From contig NC_135035.1 of the NCBI RefSeq assembly GCF_051020975.1, positions 5,704,001 to 5,768,000 on the forward strand: DNA of 64,000 nt. Direction: 5' to 3'. How positions within the stretch are numbered: the stretch's first letter is position 1; each line of letters opens with the position of its first letter. The translations under genes were made by a program, and so were the position numbers. The notes below the pieces were generated by a model. The model saw only the letters and a list, made by a program, of their open reading frames with translations. It did not search any database and was not told the DNA's origin. Source of the stretch: Osmia lignaria lignaria. Lineage: Eukaryota > Arthropoda > Insecta > Hymenoptera > Megachilidae. Positions 22,106 through 33,590 of this stretch are shown in pieces.

Positions 22106-22879
22106 TGTCACGTCCTGTGACGCATTCTTTAAATTCCTTTTTCATCATCCAAATTCATCGTTTCGCAATTCTGAGTGAGCAGTTCATTCGGGTCGACGTA
22201 CTATGAGAATGCTGACAACCCGAACGAAGGTGGTTCACCCGAATTGACAAATCAAACGTTGCGAATTCTTTTCATCAATATAAAATAACGCGATCGAACA
22301 CGCTCGCAGTTAGTTCGTAACGTGCAGTAACAATAATATCCGAGAGCGCAGTTAGTTCGTTAGTTCGTAGTTAGCAGTTCAAAGTAATAATTCACGCCGC
22401 GTGCAATTCGAAATTCAATTCAAGTACAAGTACTAAAATCCGCGAATATAATCCGCGAAGTACCGTTCCGAGTTTGATCCTCAAGAATCTACACGACTCT
22501 GCTACGAATGCTCAGTGCTTCGACAGAGCAAGATTCCGGTACCTCGATTAATTAAATAAGTCTAAATCTATATGACTCTGCTACGAAGCACAGTACTTCG
22601 ACAGAGCAAGGTTCCGTAAACTTCAATTGTAAAAACGCTAACGAATCGAAAGACTGTACCAGTAGTGAAGAAACATACTTGTGATCGGATTGCGTGATCT
22701 TCACTCGAACCATCTACCCTACCGTTCCAATACCTGGACGACTCACCCCAACAGGTTCTATTCGCAGATAAGTTCTACTCGCCAAGTGGAAGGTAAGTGA
22801 GAACCTCTATTTAACTAACAATTCTAAAATACATAAGCGACGCCGAGGATCAGTGAGAGAGGGACCTCGCAACGTTACA
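22106..22879 (+). repeat. 5' LTR
   Basis: 774 bp, begins TGTCACGTCCTGTGA and ends CGTTACA. A TATA-like 'caatataaaataacgcg' lies near 22275 and 'cagttagttcgt' repeats follow, a plausible promoter and start. Directly after the LTR comes 'gtggttccgatacg', which could be the tRNA primer site. The tRNA was not identified. Confidence 0.9.
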
Positions 22880-23422
22880 GTGGTTCCGATACGAATCGAA
22901 TGCTAAGAAACATAGGACTTACTAACAACCTGCAATATAGGGTAGATTCATACATAGAAATCTAGCTCCAGAATATAAATCTTTGTCTGCAACATTAATA
23001 TCCAAGTCATTTACTTTCGAGCCAATTTTATATACAACATAAGCAATTAATTGAAATACTGCTACAAAGCATAGATAAAAATCGCTTAAACATAAAACGA
23101 ACTCACTTACTCCCTACATAATTACAAATAATGAAACTTTCAAATGAATAATAAAAAATCTTAACCAACGGATAACAAAAATACTACGGACGAAAATGGA
23201 TTAACAAACAGCAGGGCACAAGAAAATCAGAAAATCGTAATTATTCATCAGTCTTCTCACAAAGTCGTAAAACACTTCGTTCACCAACAGAACAGAGAAC
23301 ATTCGACTTCACACCAGAAGTTACAGCCAAGGTATCAAACGCGAATACAAAGTTAGGTGCAATACCCAGAATAAAGAACATAAAAGATTTAACAATGAAC
23401 ACTAATCAAACTGATAACGGAA

Positions 23423-25559
23423 GTGCCAGTTGGCAGTAATACTAACAGGATAATAATTTTCGCATCAACACCACTCCGCGTTAGTCCCCAAAATAACAGA
23501 AATAAAATCGACACACCAAACGAAACAATAAACAATAGTTTCAAACACGACATATCTCTATTAGAAATCGAAGGGATTACAGAACAGCCAAGCCTAATAG
23601 GAAATCCGGACGGAGAAAATAACGAAGGAAGTTTAACACTCGATTGGGGAAGTCCGGGAAATAAAATGATGGTTCAACAAAATCAAATGCAACCTGTTCG
23701 ATTATCTTTAAAATACCTAACAAATTTAGTACCAGAGTTCGATGGAAAAAATATTTCAGTTACAGAATACATAGAAAAAATAAAACTTGCCAAAAATATG
23801 ATAGCACCAGTAGACGAACCAGGCTTAATTTCCATTTTAAAAATAAAACTAAAAGGAGAAGTATACAAAGCACTAATAAACTCACCAATAAATAACATAA
23901 ATGATTTTATTCAAGCAATAAGGGTACTATTTCCATCTACCGAAAATATATACAGCCTATATGCAAAATTAATAGAACTGACGCAAAAACCAGATGAGAC
24001 AATACTCAGCTATGGGAACAGACTACGAGAACTAGTAATTCAAATTAAAGAACTAAAAGAAATGGAAACAGGTATAAATCAACAAACCATAGAGGATTTT
24101 GACAAGATCATTAAAAACGATGCAGTAAAAAGCTTTAGAAACGGACTAAAGCAAGAAATCAGAATAGAATTAAAACAAAAAGACGATTTAAACGCCCTTA
24201 TACTGGAAGCCATTAACTTAGAATCAAGGTTAAAGAAACAAAACATATTGAGAGGCGACCCAGCAATATATATGTGTCAAATATGCCAAGACCCAAATCA
24301 CGAAGCTTTATTTTGCAACAACGCGGCATGTGTATATTGCAAAAATAAAAACCACGTATCGTTTAACTGCAAACTTGTCAAAAATAAAATAGAACTTATC
24401 TGCAAATATTGTAACACCCAAGGACATTCCATCGATGCATGTAAAATGAACAGATCAAAAAGAAATCATTGCCAATATTGTCAAGTAATCGGTCATACAG
24501 TTAGCGAATGCCTATTTATAATTAACTATGAAATATGTTGGAAATGCAAAGAAAGTGGTCACGACCCAAATACCTGTACAAAATTTCCAAAAATTACAGA
24601 ACTTTGCGAACTCTGTAATAGTAGGTATCACATAGCTAAAAATTGTCCAACACCTATGTGCCAACTATGCAATAAATTGGGCCACGCAATAAAACACTGT
24701 CCAATAATGAAAAGCAGCGGTTTTCAATTAATTATGTGTGCAATCTGTAACGAAGAAGGCCATAACGCAGAAGAATGCGAAGAAGTAAAAATCTTAGTTA
24801 ACCAGAACAGAACACAACATTATAATCAAGTTAAATGCCAAATTTGCAACCAATTAGGTCACTCGGCACGAAACTGTTACGAATTAAGGAACCCTCAATG
24901 ACTCGTACACAGATAGCCATAACTTTAAACATAACAACAACAATTTCCATAGAAAATACAAACACAATGATAACCTCAACAGCAATAACCACTTTGAAAA
25001 TAATAACACTAATAGAGACAACCCAAGACACACGAACAAACCATGAAAATTCTGCGACTATTGCAAACTTCAAAATCACACAATAGAAGAATGTAGGAAA
25101 CTAAAATACATCGAAACACATGCACAAAAGAAAGAAATCTGTTCCTACTGTAAAGAATCAGGACATCTAATAGACTCATGTAGGAAACTCAAAAATTTGG
25201 AAAATAGCATTGGGAAATTTTGTGACTTATGCAAAAATACGAGTCATACAACCGAAGAATGCTATAGAAGGCAAAACCACCAAAATCATAGATCTGGAAC
25301 AAAAGATTCTTCCTGGAGAGAGCGCACAGGAAGAAACGACGGTAAGCCGCTCGAAACACACGCAAATAATGTCGATACAAACCTAATACAAAACTGTAAC
25401 GAAACATTTCCAGAACCCATACTAGCAACTAAACCAAAGCCAAACGAATTAGAACAGGAAAAACTTTTCGGAAACATTAAAGAAAACAGGAATGGCAATG
25501 ACACGGAATGCCCAATTCGAGACAAGGAACCAAACTTGCCTGACAATCAAATCATTTAG
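23423..25559 (+). pseudogene. gag: gag with 9+3 CCHC zinc knuckles (frameshifted)
   Basis: The main frame 23423-24901 (492 aa) has a capsid-like region with KYLTNLVPEFDGKNISV and a retrotransposon-gag helix-rich segment around residues 75-285. From ~284 to the end it holds nine CX2CX4HX4C knuckles in series (for example CKYCNTQGHSIDAC, CQLCNKLGHAIKHC). After the TGA at 24899 the coding sense continues in another frame. It passes an Asn-rich stretch and one TGA (25044) into three more knuckles at about 25050-25260, then a hydrophilic tail to 25559. So a gag with about twelve knuckles was broken by one indel and one stop. Gag packages the RNA; gypsy Gags usually have one or two knuckles. The true start is not certain; the first in-frame Met of the long frame is used. 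Confidence 0.75.
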
Positions 25560-25921
25560 ATGCATCTAAATACGCCCTACGTGCAGTACTATCACAAGGA
25601 GAAATCGGAAAAGATAAACCAATTGCATACGCATCACGAGTATTACAAGAAGCCGAAATTAAGTATGACACCTATGAAAAAGAAGCTCTAGCAATAATGT
25701 TCGCAATAAAGACATTTCGAAATTATATTTACGGAAATAAATTCATGATAGTTACAGATCATAAACCATTACTCTGGCTAAAAACAGCTGACAATAACAT
25801 TAGAGTGCAGAAATGGAGACTGAAGCTATCAGAGTACGAATACGATATAGCCTATAAACCTGGTAAGCAAAACGTAAATGCCGATGCACTATCAAGGAAT
25901 CCGGTGGACAATGTACCCTGA
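25559..25921 (+). pseudogene. pol: pol fragment: RNase H domain
   Basis: The frame reads DASKYALRAVLSQGE, then YDTYEKEALAI, IVTDHKPLLWL and ALSRNP. These are the RNase H (RT-linked) motifs of Ty3/gypsy pol, including the catalytic Asp/Glu pattern. The fingers/palm with the YxDD box and the protease are absent: the segment starts abruptly at 25559 after the gag tail. An inserted MITE (25925-26086) follows at once. Confidence 0.85.
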
Positions 25922-26099
25922 CAATGAGTTGCATTGAACTTGTTGCAGTGAAGTTGGCTACAAATTCACTAACACATTCACGCTGCGTCGGCGAATGAAT
26001 GCGTGGCCAACTTCACTAACGCATTCACGCCGCGTCGGTGAATGAATGCGTGGCCAACTTCACTGCGCCAAGTTCAATGCAACTCATTGTCAGTGTACC
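25914..26099. mobile_element. MITE family A inside the LTR element
   Basis: The ends 'ctgacaatgagttgcattg' and 'caatgcaactcattgtcag' are inverted repeats flanked by GTA(C). It separates RNase H from the linker before integrase, so it inserted after the retroelement did. Confidence 0.75.
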
Positions 26100-26574
26100 T
26101 ACACGTTTCTGTTACAAGAGCACAGGGAAAGAAGAAAATCAGCAAAAATTCGACTCCTGATAAAGATAAAGTAGAAGCTTCAAACGACAATCATATCAAA
26201 ATCAAAGGAAAAAGGGGTAGATAAAGGAAAAAGATCCAAGAACCACCAGGTCAAGAAACAACCTCAAATAACAACAGTAATGGAAGAACGGTTAAGCACA
26301 ATGAAGGAAAAGATAAAAACAAAAAAGACAATATAGGAAAACAAGAACAAAGAAACATAATTTACACGAAAAATTCAATTCAATTTAGAAACAATAACAT
26401 CGTACATATAATTACTCAACAAGGCATATCTTTAGACAAAAACACCAACGAGCTAATGGAAACTAAAAATATAAAAATAAACCCCAACCTGTCCGAAAAT
26501 GAAATTGAATTAATAGAAATAAAGCATCATCATCGGAAATAATAAAACAAAACTTAACAAAACTATTTAATAAC

Positions 26575-27777
26575 ATTAAAAGACTTACTCATACGGAAAA
26601 ATATAAAAATCTTCAGCATTTCAAGAGACATTAAAATACTAAATATAAACTGGTACGAAATAGAAGAAATATTAAAAAACACTTTCAGTAAAACAGACAT
26701 TAAAATAATAGTACGCTTAAACAGTATCGAATACGTAAAACCTGCAAATAGGGACAAAATATTCGACCAATTCCACTCTACAAAACTAGGAGGTCATTCA
26801 GGTGTAAATAGAACATATAATAAAATAAAAGACAAATTCTTTTATGAAAACTTAAAACAAGACATTCAAAATAGAATAAAAAAGTGTGAGGAATGCCAAA
26901 GAAATAAATTAAAAAGAATTAAAACTAGACAAACAATGGTTATAACGAACACACTAATAAAAACTTTCGATAAAATCGCGATGGACATCGCCGGTCCACT
27001 TAACGTTACAAAAAATAATAATAAATACATTTTAACCATACAAGATCAACTATCGAAATTTCTAATAGCAGTCCCTCTAAAAGATCAAACAGCAGTATCA
27101 ACCGCGGATGCTTTTGTGAAAAAATTTGTATGCATTTTTAGTTCACCTAAAATAGTACTCACAGATAGAGGAACAAATTTCACTAGTAAAATTATGAAAC
27201 AAGTTGCAAAAAGATTTAAATTCTCAAAAATCGAAACATCTTTTTCACCTCAATCAAACGGATCATTAGAAAGAACACTTTGTGAATACTTAAAAAATTT
27301 TTTAATAAAAAAATGTGAATGGGATGAATTTCTAGAACTAGCACAATTCAATTATAACACAAGCATTCATTCCAGTCACAAATTCACGCCACATGAACTG
27401 GTTTTCGCTTATCCAGCTAGGCTACCCTCTACCGAACCCCTAAAGAAATCAGAACAACTACCCACACTTAACAGCTACTTGAAAAATTTAATAAAAAACA
27501 TGAGAGATATAGCTAGTATGGCACGCGAAAATCTAATAGATTCAAAGATGAAATGAAAAGAATATTACGATAGATTCGTTAAGCCAGTAGAATTTAAAAT
27601 CGGAGATAAAGTATGACTACTTAAAGAACCCAAACCAGGGAAATTAGAAAAAGATTTGTATTTAGGACCATATGAAATATTGAAAATAAGAAATAACAAT
27701 AATATAACAATCGATTATAAAGGAAAGCCAAAAACAGTTCATGCGAACAAATTAAGCATTGAGCAACGCAGGAAATA
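26575..27777 (+). pseudogene. pol: pol fragment: integrase (DDE) with two in-frame TGA
   Basis: The frame has the HHCC zinc-binding domain (H..GGHSG, then KKCEECQRNK) at about 26774-26915. Then comes the catalytic core with IAMDIAGPL (first Asp), IVLTDRGTNF (second Asp) and NGSLERT (Glu). A C-terminal region ends VHANKLS near 27757. TGA at 27554 and 27614 interrupt it while the frame stays conserved. The longest open part is 26936-27556. The family inserts retroviral cDNA into the genome. This copy is dead without repair. Confidence 0.85.
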
Positions 27778-27810
27778 ACATAAACCTTCTTTCTAGGAAC
27801 AAAGTCAACA

Positions 27811-30117
27811 ATGAAGTTAATTCTATTAATTTGTATCAGCACATTCAAAATTAGCCAAGCAATAATCGGGTTTGATTGTGGCGCAACCAACCCGATCGTG
27901 TCAACGTACTCTTTACTGGACACCGGAGAATGCGACTTCCACCATGCAGACGTTAGCATTACCAACACAACGATACGACTACAGATTAGCAGAATTCAGA
28001 ACAGTCCCCGTCATACAACGTAAAATATAAATCCAACGCACAATCTTTCAATGCGGAATGTTCAGCCATTTAGTACCAGCAGAAAACGCGATACAAGAAT
28101 ATCTTCTCGACATAAGCCACGAAAATTGTAAATCCATACACAATACCGGGATATTTAAATACGACAGCTTTCACACAATTGCGAATTTAAAAATAAATTC
28201 CACAAAATCCGTAGGAGTAAGCCTTGTAGGAAACGCAATAAAGAGCTCATGTACATACAGGAGCGTCCTATTCCGATAACTACGTTAAGTTAGGTTAGGT
28301 TATATTTTATGGGACAGATGTGAGGCCTCGCCCACGCCTTTAAGAATCCAATGCCTGCTATTCGCCCCGAAAATTTGTTCTACCGACTAATTGTAAGTAT
28401 GGTTTCGAAACCATCATTTGTTTTAAAACATTTACCCGTTATATTTATGGCTTTTCGACCGCCACGATGTGTTTGTAAACACAGTAGATAAGCGGCGGTC
28501 CGTTGCTGACGCATACGCCGCCGTAGATGCATAGGCATACGTAGAAAAAGTTGTTCAAAATGTTAAGTTTTACAACATATTTAAATTTTATCAAAATCGG
28601 TGAGGTGTAACCTAATCTCCATAATTACCAAAAATTACACTAATAGAATACATCGCGCAAGTTAGCCTTAATAACGATAAATTACACTTAACATCGGGAA
28701 CAGTTTGTAAATTTTCGGACGAACATTGTATCGACATGGAAGGAGGGTACACCTTCTGGTCAGCATTACCGAGAGAAGATTGTCTTAAAACCAAATACGA
28801 CGTATTATACCGAAGTCCGGTAACAAAAATAGCATCTAACAACCGCAAAACATTGTACACAATAGAAACAACCGACATCTCATTCACACTATCAGTGAAA
28901 GGAGACATCAAAACTTGTAATAGAATACTAACAAAACCGAACACCCTAAACTAATCATATACGAAAGAACACAAAACAACGTACTATTCGATAACGACGC
29001 ACAACCATCAAAAGAAATATTAAACTTAGACATGCTCACATACACTAACTCAAAATTTGTATACGTAGAAAAACACTTCAGGGCTCAAATACAGAACTTA
29101 TATCTAAATATTTTAAGCGAAAAATGCAAACTGGAGAGGAAGACAATCTATAACTCCCTATCCATAGCCTCTATTTCAACCGACGAATTTGCGTACAATC
29201 TAATGGAAAAACCAGGATACATCGCTAGGATTGCAGGAAAAGTGGCACATATCATAAAATACACGCCAAAAGAAGTACAACTACTTCACACGGACAAGTG
29301 CTACACTCGGTTACCAGTCATCTCTGGGAATCAAACATGATTTCTAACACCTAAAACGCACATACTAATGAAACCAGGAACCCAAATAGAATGCAACACA
29401 ATTATTCCACAGTATTACAAATTGAACAACAATTGGATAGTATTAACACCAACACCGAGAAAAGCACAGAACCCAGGAATCTTAAAACCTAACACGAACA
29501 TTTCCTAGGAGTACAAAGAGATGAATTCATTAGCATCGAGCGGAATTTATTCACAGGAAGACCTCCAAAATTCCAACATATCATGTTCCTCCTAGGAAAA
29601 TCAGCCTTGCTGAACACAATAGCGAGGGGCAGAAGAAAATGTACAAGGAGGATTAATAAACAATCTTTTCACGGAAAACACGCTATCCCACATAACAGAA
29701 AATACTTGGAATAAATTCGTGGAAAAATTCATCAAAGGTTCTATTAGTTCAGCAGCAATAATGATCCTTATAATCATTCACATCTGCAAACTAATAATCG
29801 ACACAATCATATGAGGATACACACTACACACATTATACGGATGGTCCCTGCACCTACTGGGAGCCACCTTCAGCTCAATTACATATCTATTGGTGACATT
29901 AAAGAATAACAAGAACATCAAAAAGCTCCCAAGACGAAGACGCCTAACGAGAAACAAAGACATCGAACTGAATGAAATAAAGATAGAGCAACCAAACAGC
30001 CTAAAATGGAGGATATCACCACCTGTCCCACTACAACCACCTGCAATCAAACCACCCGAACCAGAACCGACAACGAAAAGGCAAATGCCAGTCTTCACGC
30101 TAGAAGAATTAAACTAA
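27811..30117 (+). pseudogene. env: env-like glycoprotein region, broken
   Basis: It starts with a signal peptide (MKLILLICISTFKISQA) and a Cys-rich ectodomain start. It continues with shifts through segments at 28058-28262, 28616-28954 and 29032-29500. It ends with a hydrophobic membrane segment near 29740-29800, a second hydrophobic stretch, and a basic Pro-rich tail to TAA 30117. Pieces such as NLMEKPGYIARIAGKV and the Cys spacing resemble glycoproteins of arthropod mononegaviruses (Chuviridae-like) and the env genes some insect retroelements took from them. This is from family knowledge, not a search. Frameshifts, an inserted 340-bp block, and stops (TGA 29338, TGA 29812 and others) leave no complete protein. 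Confidence 0.6.
28271..28610. mobile_element. ~340-bp insertion inside env-like region
   Basis: Coding similarity stops near 28262 and resumes near 28616. The gap begins 'acgttaagttaggttaggtt' and ends 'gtgaggtgtaacctaatctc'. Thus 'aggtta.att' / 'taacctaat' form short imperfect inverted ends. Non-coding, family unknown. Confidence 0.5.
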
Positions 30118-31926
30118 ATATACCCAATTCAGGAAGGAACGCAAGGGAATACGCACAAATAAACATACACAAGTTCAAAATAAAAAGTAAAATTTATTCA
30201 AAAATAAAAAGGAAAAGTTATTCAATAACAATACACAAATTGAAAATAGGAAGGAAAGTTTATTAAATAACAATATACAGAGTGAAAAGGAAAATAAAAG
30301 ATGATTTATTCAAAATAAAAATAAAAAAAAATTTCATTCGACACAAATTTCATTCAAAGAACGGCGCAATGTTTAGAAGCCGGTCTTCGTCCCAGTCCTA
30401 CAAGTCTCGCAAGTATTGGGGGAACTCCTCCCGCCACTGTTGCACGGCCAATCGATATAATACATTGATGTGACCGCGATAGATCACATACGTCCTGTTC
30501 GTGCGCTGCAACAAAACACACCATAAGAAAAAAAAAAAACAAAAAAAAACCACCACAAGACCATTTACCCAGGAATAAAACACTTCCTGCAGCGGCGGAA
30601 ACAAATCCATCTTGTTTACACCTTCTTTTTCTTTCTTCTTTCCTTGATACAGTACAAAACAATTCTTTAAAGTGACGATCCTACTCGCCAGACAAGAATA
30701 TATACCAAACACCCGACCAGGTGCACAAAAGGTTCAAGTAACCACAAACCACGGAGCACCTGACAATACTCGGAAGCAAGGGACTCGCGACACTCGCTGC
30801 CTCAGCACATACCTCCCGCAATAGAGAAACTAATAAACACCAGTCTTCATTCTAGAAACCTTGAATTTAAAATTTAACAAAAGAAGCCCAAAAGTGTCAG
30901 TCTACAAAAGTATTCTATACACCAGGCATGGGCAGCAAGTAGTAAAATGAGCACGACCTACAGGAGAGGAAGGCAACGCGAAATGAAACAGACAAGGCTT
31001 ATGCCCCACTCCTCAAATCTCTCGACGTTGCGTTCTTTTGTTTAGCTATGGTGAGATGCACATGTACATTGAGTTCCATCGAAGTTGTCGCAGTGAAGTT
31101 GGCGCGCTAACACATTCACACCGCGACGGTGAGCCGATGGGCGAGGTGCCGACGACGCGGTGTGAATGTGTTAGTGAATGTGTAGCCAACTTCACTGCGA
31201 CAACTTCGATGGGACTCATTGAGTTGCGTTGAACTTGTCGCAGTGAAGTTAGCCACGCATTCACTCACCGACGCGGCGTGAATGCGTTAGTGAAGTTGGC
31301 TACAAATTCACTAACACATTCACGCCGCAGCGTCGGTGAACCGATCTCGCCATTGGCTCACCGACGCGGCGTGAATGTGTTAGTGAATTTGTAGCCAACT
31401 TCACTGCGACAAGTTCAATGCAACTCACGTCAGGGTACATACCCCACCTCTTTAAAGCGCTATCCCCACTACATGGAATATCTAACGACTAACAATAAGT
31501 TGAAGAAACGCCTTCTCCTCGATCGACGATTTAACGGCAACTCATGGCCGCTCGCGAGGAATCGGGAGCGGGCTCGAATGAGCAAAGTCTGCCCATGCCT
31601 GCTATACACGCACTATAACTCCGTTACGTACCCCTACCGCTTCAATCTCAGCGGGGAGGGAAGTAAATGGTCACCCAAAAACCATTTACTCTTTATAACA
31701 CACTGATTAGCAAAAGTACAAAGAAGTACTAGCCAAAAAAAAAAATACTCAGCGCAACAAAATCACACCAACTAACAAAATATTGTAATTACACTCATCT
31801 CAAAATTGTAAAATTCATCTAACTCATAAAAACATAAACTATGAATTTGGATAACACAATTGCTCTATAAAATCCTTACTTTATTCGTTGATATCGTACC
31901 GATATGCAACAATCTAGGCGGCCAGG
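30118..31926. other. Non-coding 3' region of LTR element
   Basis: A/G-rich and A-rich stretches (aaaataaaaat runs at 30180-30345) follow the env-like stop. Then come the nested elements at 30922-31604 and AT-rich sequence to the 3' LTR. No strong polypurine tract is seen directly before 31927; 'ctaggcggccagg' is the only purine-leaning piece. Confidence 0.5.
30922..31604. mobile_element. TIR element carrying two MITE A copies, in 3' part of the LTR element
   Basis: The ends 'ccaggcatgggcagcaag' and 'gtctgcccatgcctgctat' are inverted. Inside, two family A palindromes lie in tandem (31070-31219 and 31219-31425). This is a nest three deep: MITE A in a TIR element in an LTR element. Confidence 0.6.
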
Positions 31927-32700
31927 TGTCACGTCCTGTGATGATTTCTTTAAATTCCTTTTTCATCATCCAAATTCATCGTTTCGCAATTCTGAGTGAG
32001 CAGTTCATTCGGGTCGACGTACTGTGAGAATGCTGACAACCCGAACGAAGGTGGTTCACCCGAATTGACAAATGAAACGTTGCAACCTCTTTTCATCAAT
32101 ATAAAATAACGCGATCGAACACGCTCCCAGTTAGTTCGTAACGTGCAGTAACAATAATATCCGAGAGCGCAGTTAGTTCGTTAGTTCGTAGTTAGCAGTT
32201 CAAAGTAATAATTCACGGCGCGCGCAGTTCGAAATTCAATTCAAGTACAAGTACTAAAATCCGCGAATATAATCCGCGAAGTACCGTTCCGAGTTTGATC
32301 CTCAAGAATCTACACGACTCTGCTACGAAAGCTCAGTGCTTCGACAGAGCAAGATTCCGGTAACTCGATTAATTAAATGAGTCTAAACCTATATGACTCT
32401 GCTACGAAGCACAGTACTTCGACAGAGCAAGGTTCCGTAAACTTCAATTGTAAAAACGCTAGCGAATCTAAAGACTGTACCAGTAGTGAATAAACATACT
32501 TGTGATCGGATTGCGTGATCTTCACTCGAACCATCTACCTTACCGTTCCAATACCTGGACGACTCACCCCAACAGGTTCTATTCGCAGATAGGTTCTACT
32601 CGCCAAGTGGAAGGTAAGTGAGAACCTCTATTTAACTAACAATTCTAAAATACATAAGTGACGCCAAGGATCAGTGAGAGAGAGACCTCGCGACGTTACA
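31927..32700 (+). repeat. 3' LTR
   Basis: 774 bp, the same length as the 5' LTR. Differences are mostly single substitutions, with small clusters near positions 15 and 155. It ends CGACGTTACA and is followed by the GCAA duplication at 32701-32704. Confidence 0.9.
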
Positions 32701-32893
32701 GCAATGAAAAAATGCAAAATGTTTTTTTAACGGGACCAATCGGGAGAAATACTCTACAAAATGCAAAAGGTTTCGTTTCGATTGGTCCATCCCTCTCGGA
32801 GTAGTCGACGAACATACATTAAGAAAAGAAAAAGAAAAAGACATATTGATCGAATTGAGTAACCTTCTCCTTTTCCGAAGTCGGTTGAAAATA
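32701..32893 (-). repeat. 'aaccgacttcg' repeat, copy 2 right part
   Basis: It continues the repeat split at 22105: 'gcaatgaaaaaatgcaaaa', 'ggtttcgtttcgattggtcc', and ends at 'cttttccgaagtcggttg', the reverse complement of the start of copy 1. Note that 21945-22040 and 32703-32800 overlap in content, so the older repeat was itself partly duplicated before the LTR insertion. Confidence 0.6.
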
Positions 32894-33361
32894 ATTGCAT
32901 AGTTTCTTTATACTTAATACAGAATATCTTAATTTTAAGGTTAATTTTAATCATTTACATATTTAACACATTTAATGCTTAAAATATCACAAATTTTACT
33001 GAATTTAACAACCGCCCGCCTCCCCCGCCCCACAAATGAATGCGTTGCATACTTGAATGGCTGGATCTAATTGTAAGTATGCCAGAAACACGTACTTATA
33101 TTTATGAAACTTAATACATTAGAATAATTACAACTTAAAATACAGTATCATAAAATCTATTTAAAATTTAATCTATTAAACCTAATCTATTTTAAATCTA
33201 TTTTAAATGTAATTTATCAAACCTAACCTACTTAAAATCCATTTAAGGGGAAAAGGTATGGAGCAGGAGAAGCCCAGAACTCTTCTGAACATCTGTGGTT
33301 TAGTGTACAGTTCTGATAATAGAAGTCCACTTACTCTCCCACCGCCAACGCCAAATTGAAC

Positions 33362-33590
33362 AGGGATCTAAGGGGGCTACAGGCCCGAGTCTCACTTTGC
33401 AGAAGGCCCCGTTATAAGTCTTCCATTCACTATGTCAAACAGTATTGAAAAAAAATTTCCTACTGCTGCTTTTTTTCATTTATTTAATTTGATTCAAAAT
33501 AAATTTCAATTTTTGAACCAAGTTGATTAAGCAAAGGGCCCATAGATAGTTTGGTAGCCCCGGGATCCCAAGAACCTTAATCCAGTCCTG
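33362..33590 (-). mobile_element. hAT-type MITE, degraded copy
   Basis: The right end 'cttaatccagtcctg' is the reverse complement of a CAGG(A/G)C-type hAT terminus, also seen at 42652 and 44903. Internal 'ttcaaaataaatttcaattt' and 'ccattcac' blocks match those copies on the other strand. The left end is unclear. Confidence 0.5.

Larger units (their letters stand above)
22106..32700 (+). mobile_element. Ty3/gypsy-type LTR retrotransposon with env-like region, defective
   Basis: The 10.6-kb element is bounded by two 774-bp LTRs (TGT...ACA) and a 4-bp target duplication GCAA (22102-22105 and 32701-32704). It sits inside an older repeat. The order is LTR, gag with many zinc knuckles, RNase H, integrase, env-like region, LTR. 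Protease and the reverse-transcriptase core are missing: gag sequence joins RNase H directly near 25557. Frameshifts and stops break gag, integrase and env. By eye the LTRs differ at roughly 25 of 774 positions (~3%), so insertion was moderately recent. It cannot move by itself. Confidence 0.85.

Noticed and set aside
22880..22900. Named tRNA for the primer-binding site
   Set aside because: The sequence after the LTR begins TGG one base in, but the inferred tRNA 3' end does not give a convincing T-arm spacing, so no tRNA was assigned.
28271..28610. Unique short gene between env segments
   Set aside because: No start codon, motif or splice signal. It fits an insertion better.
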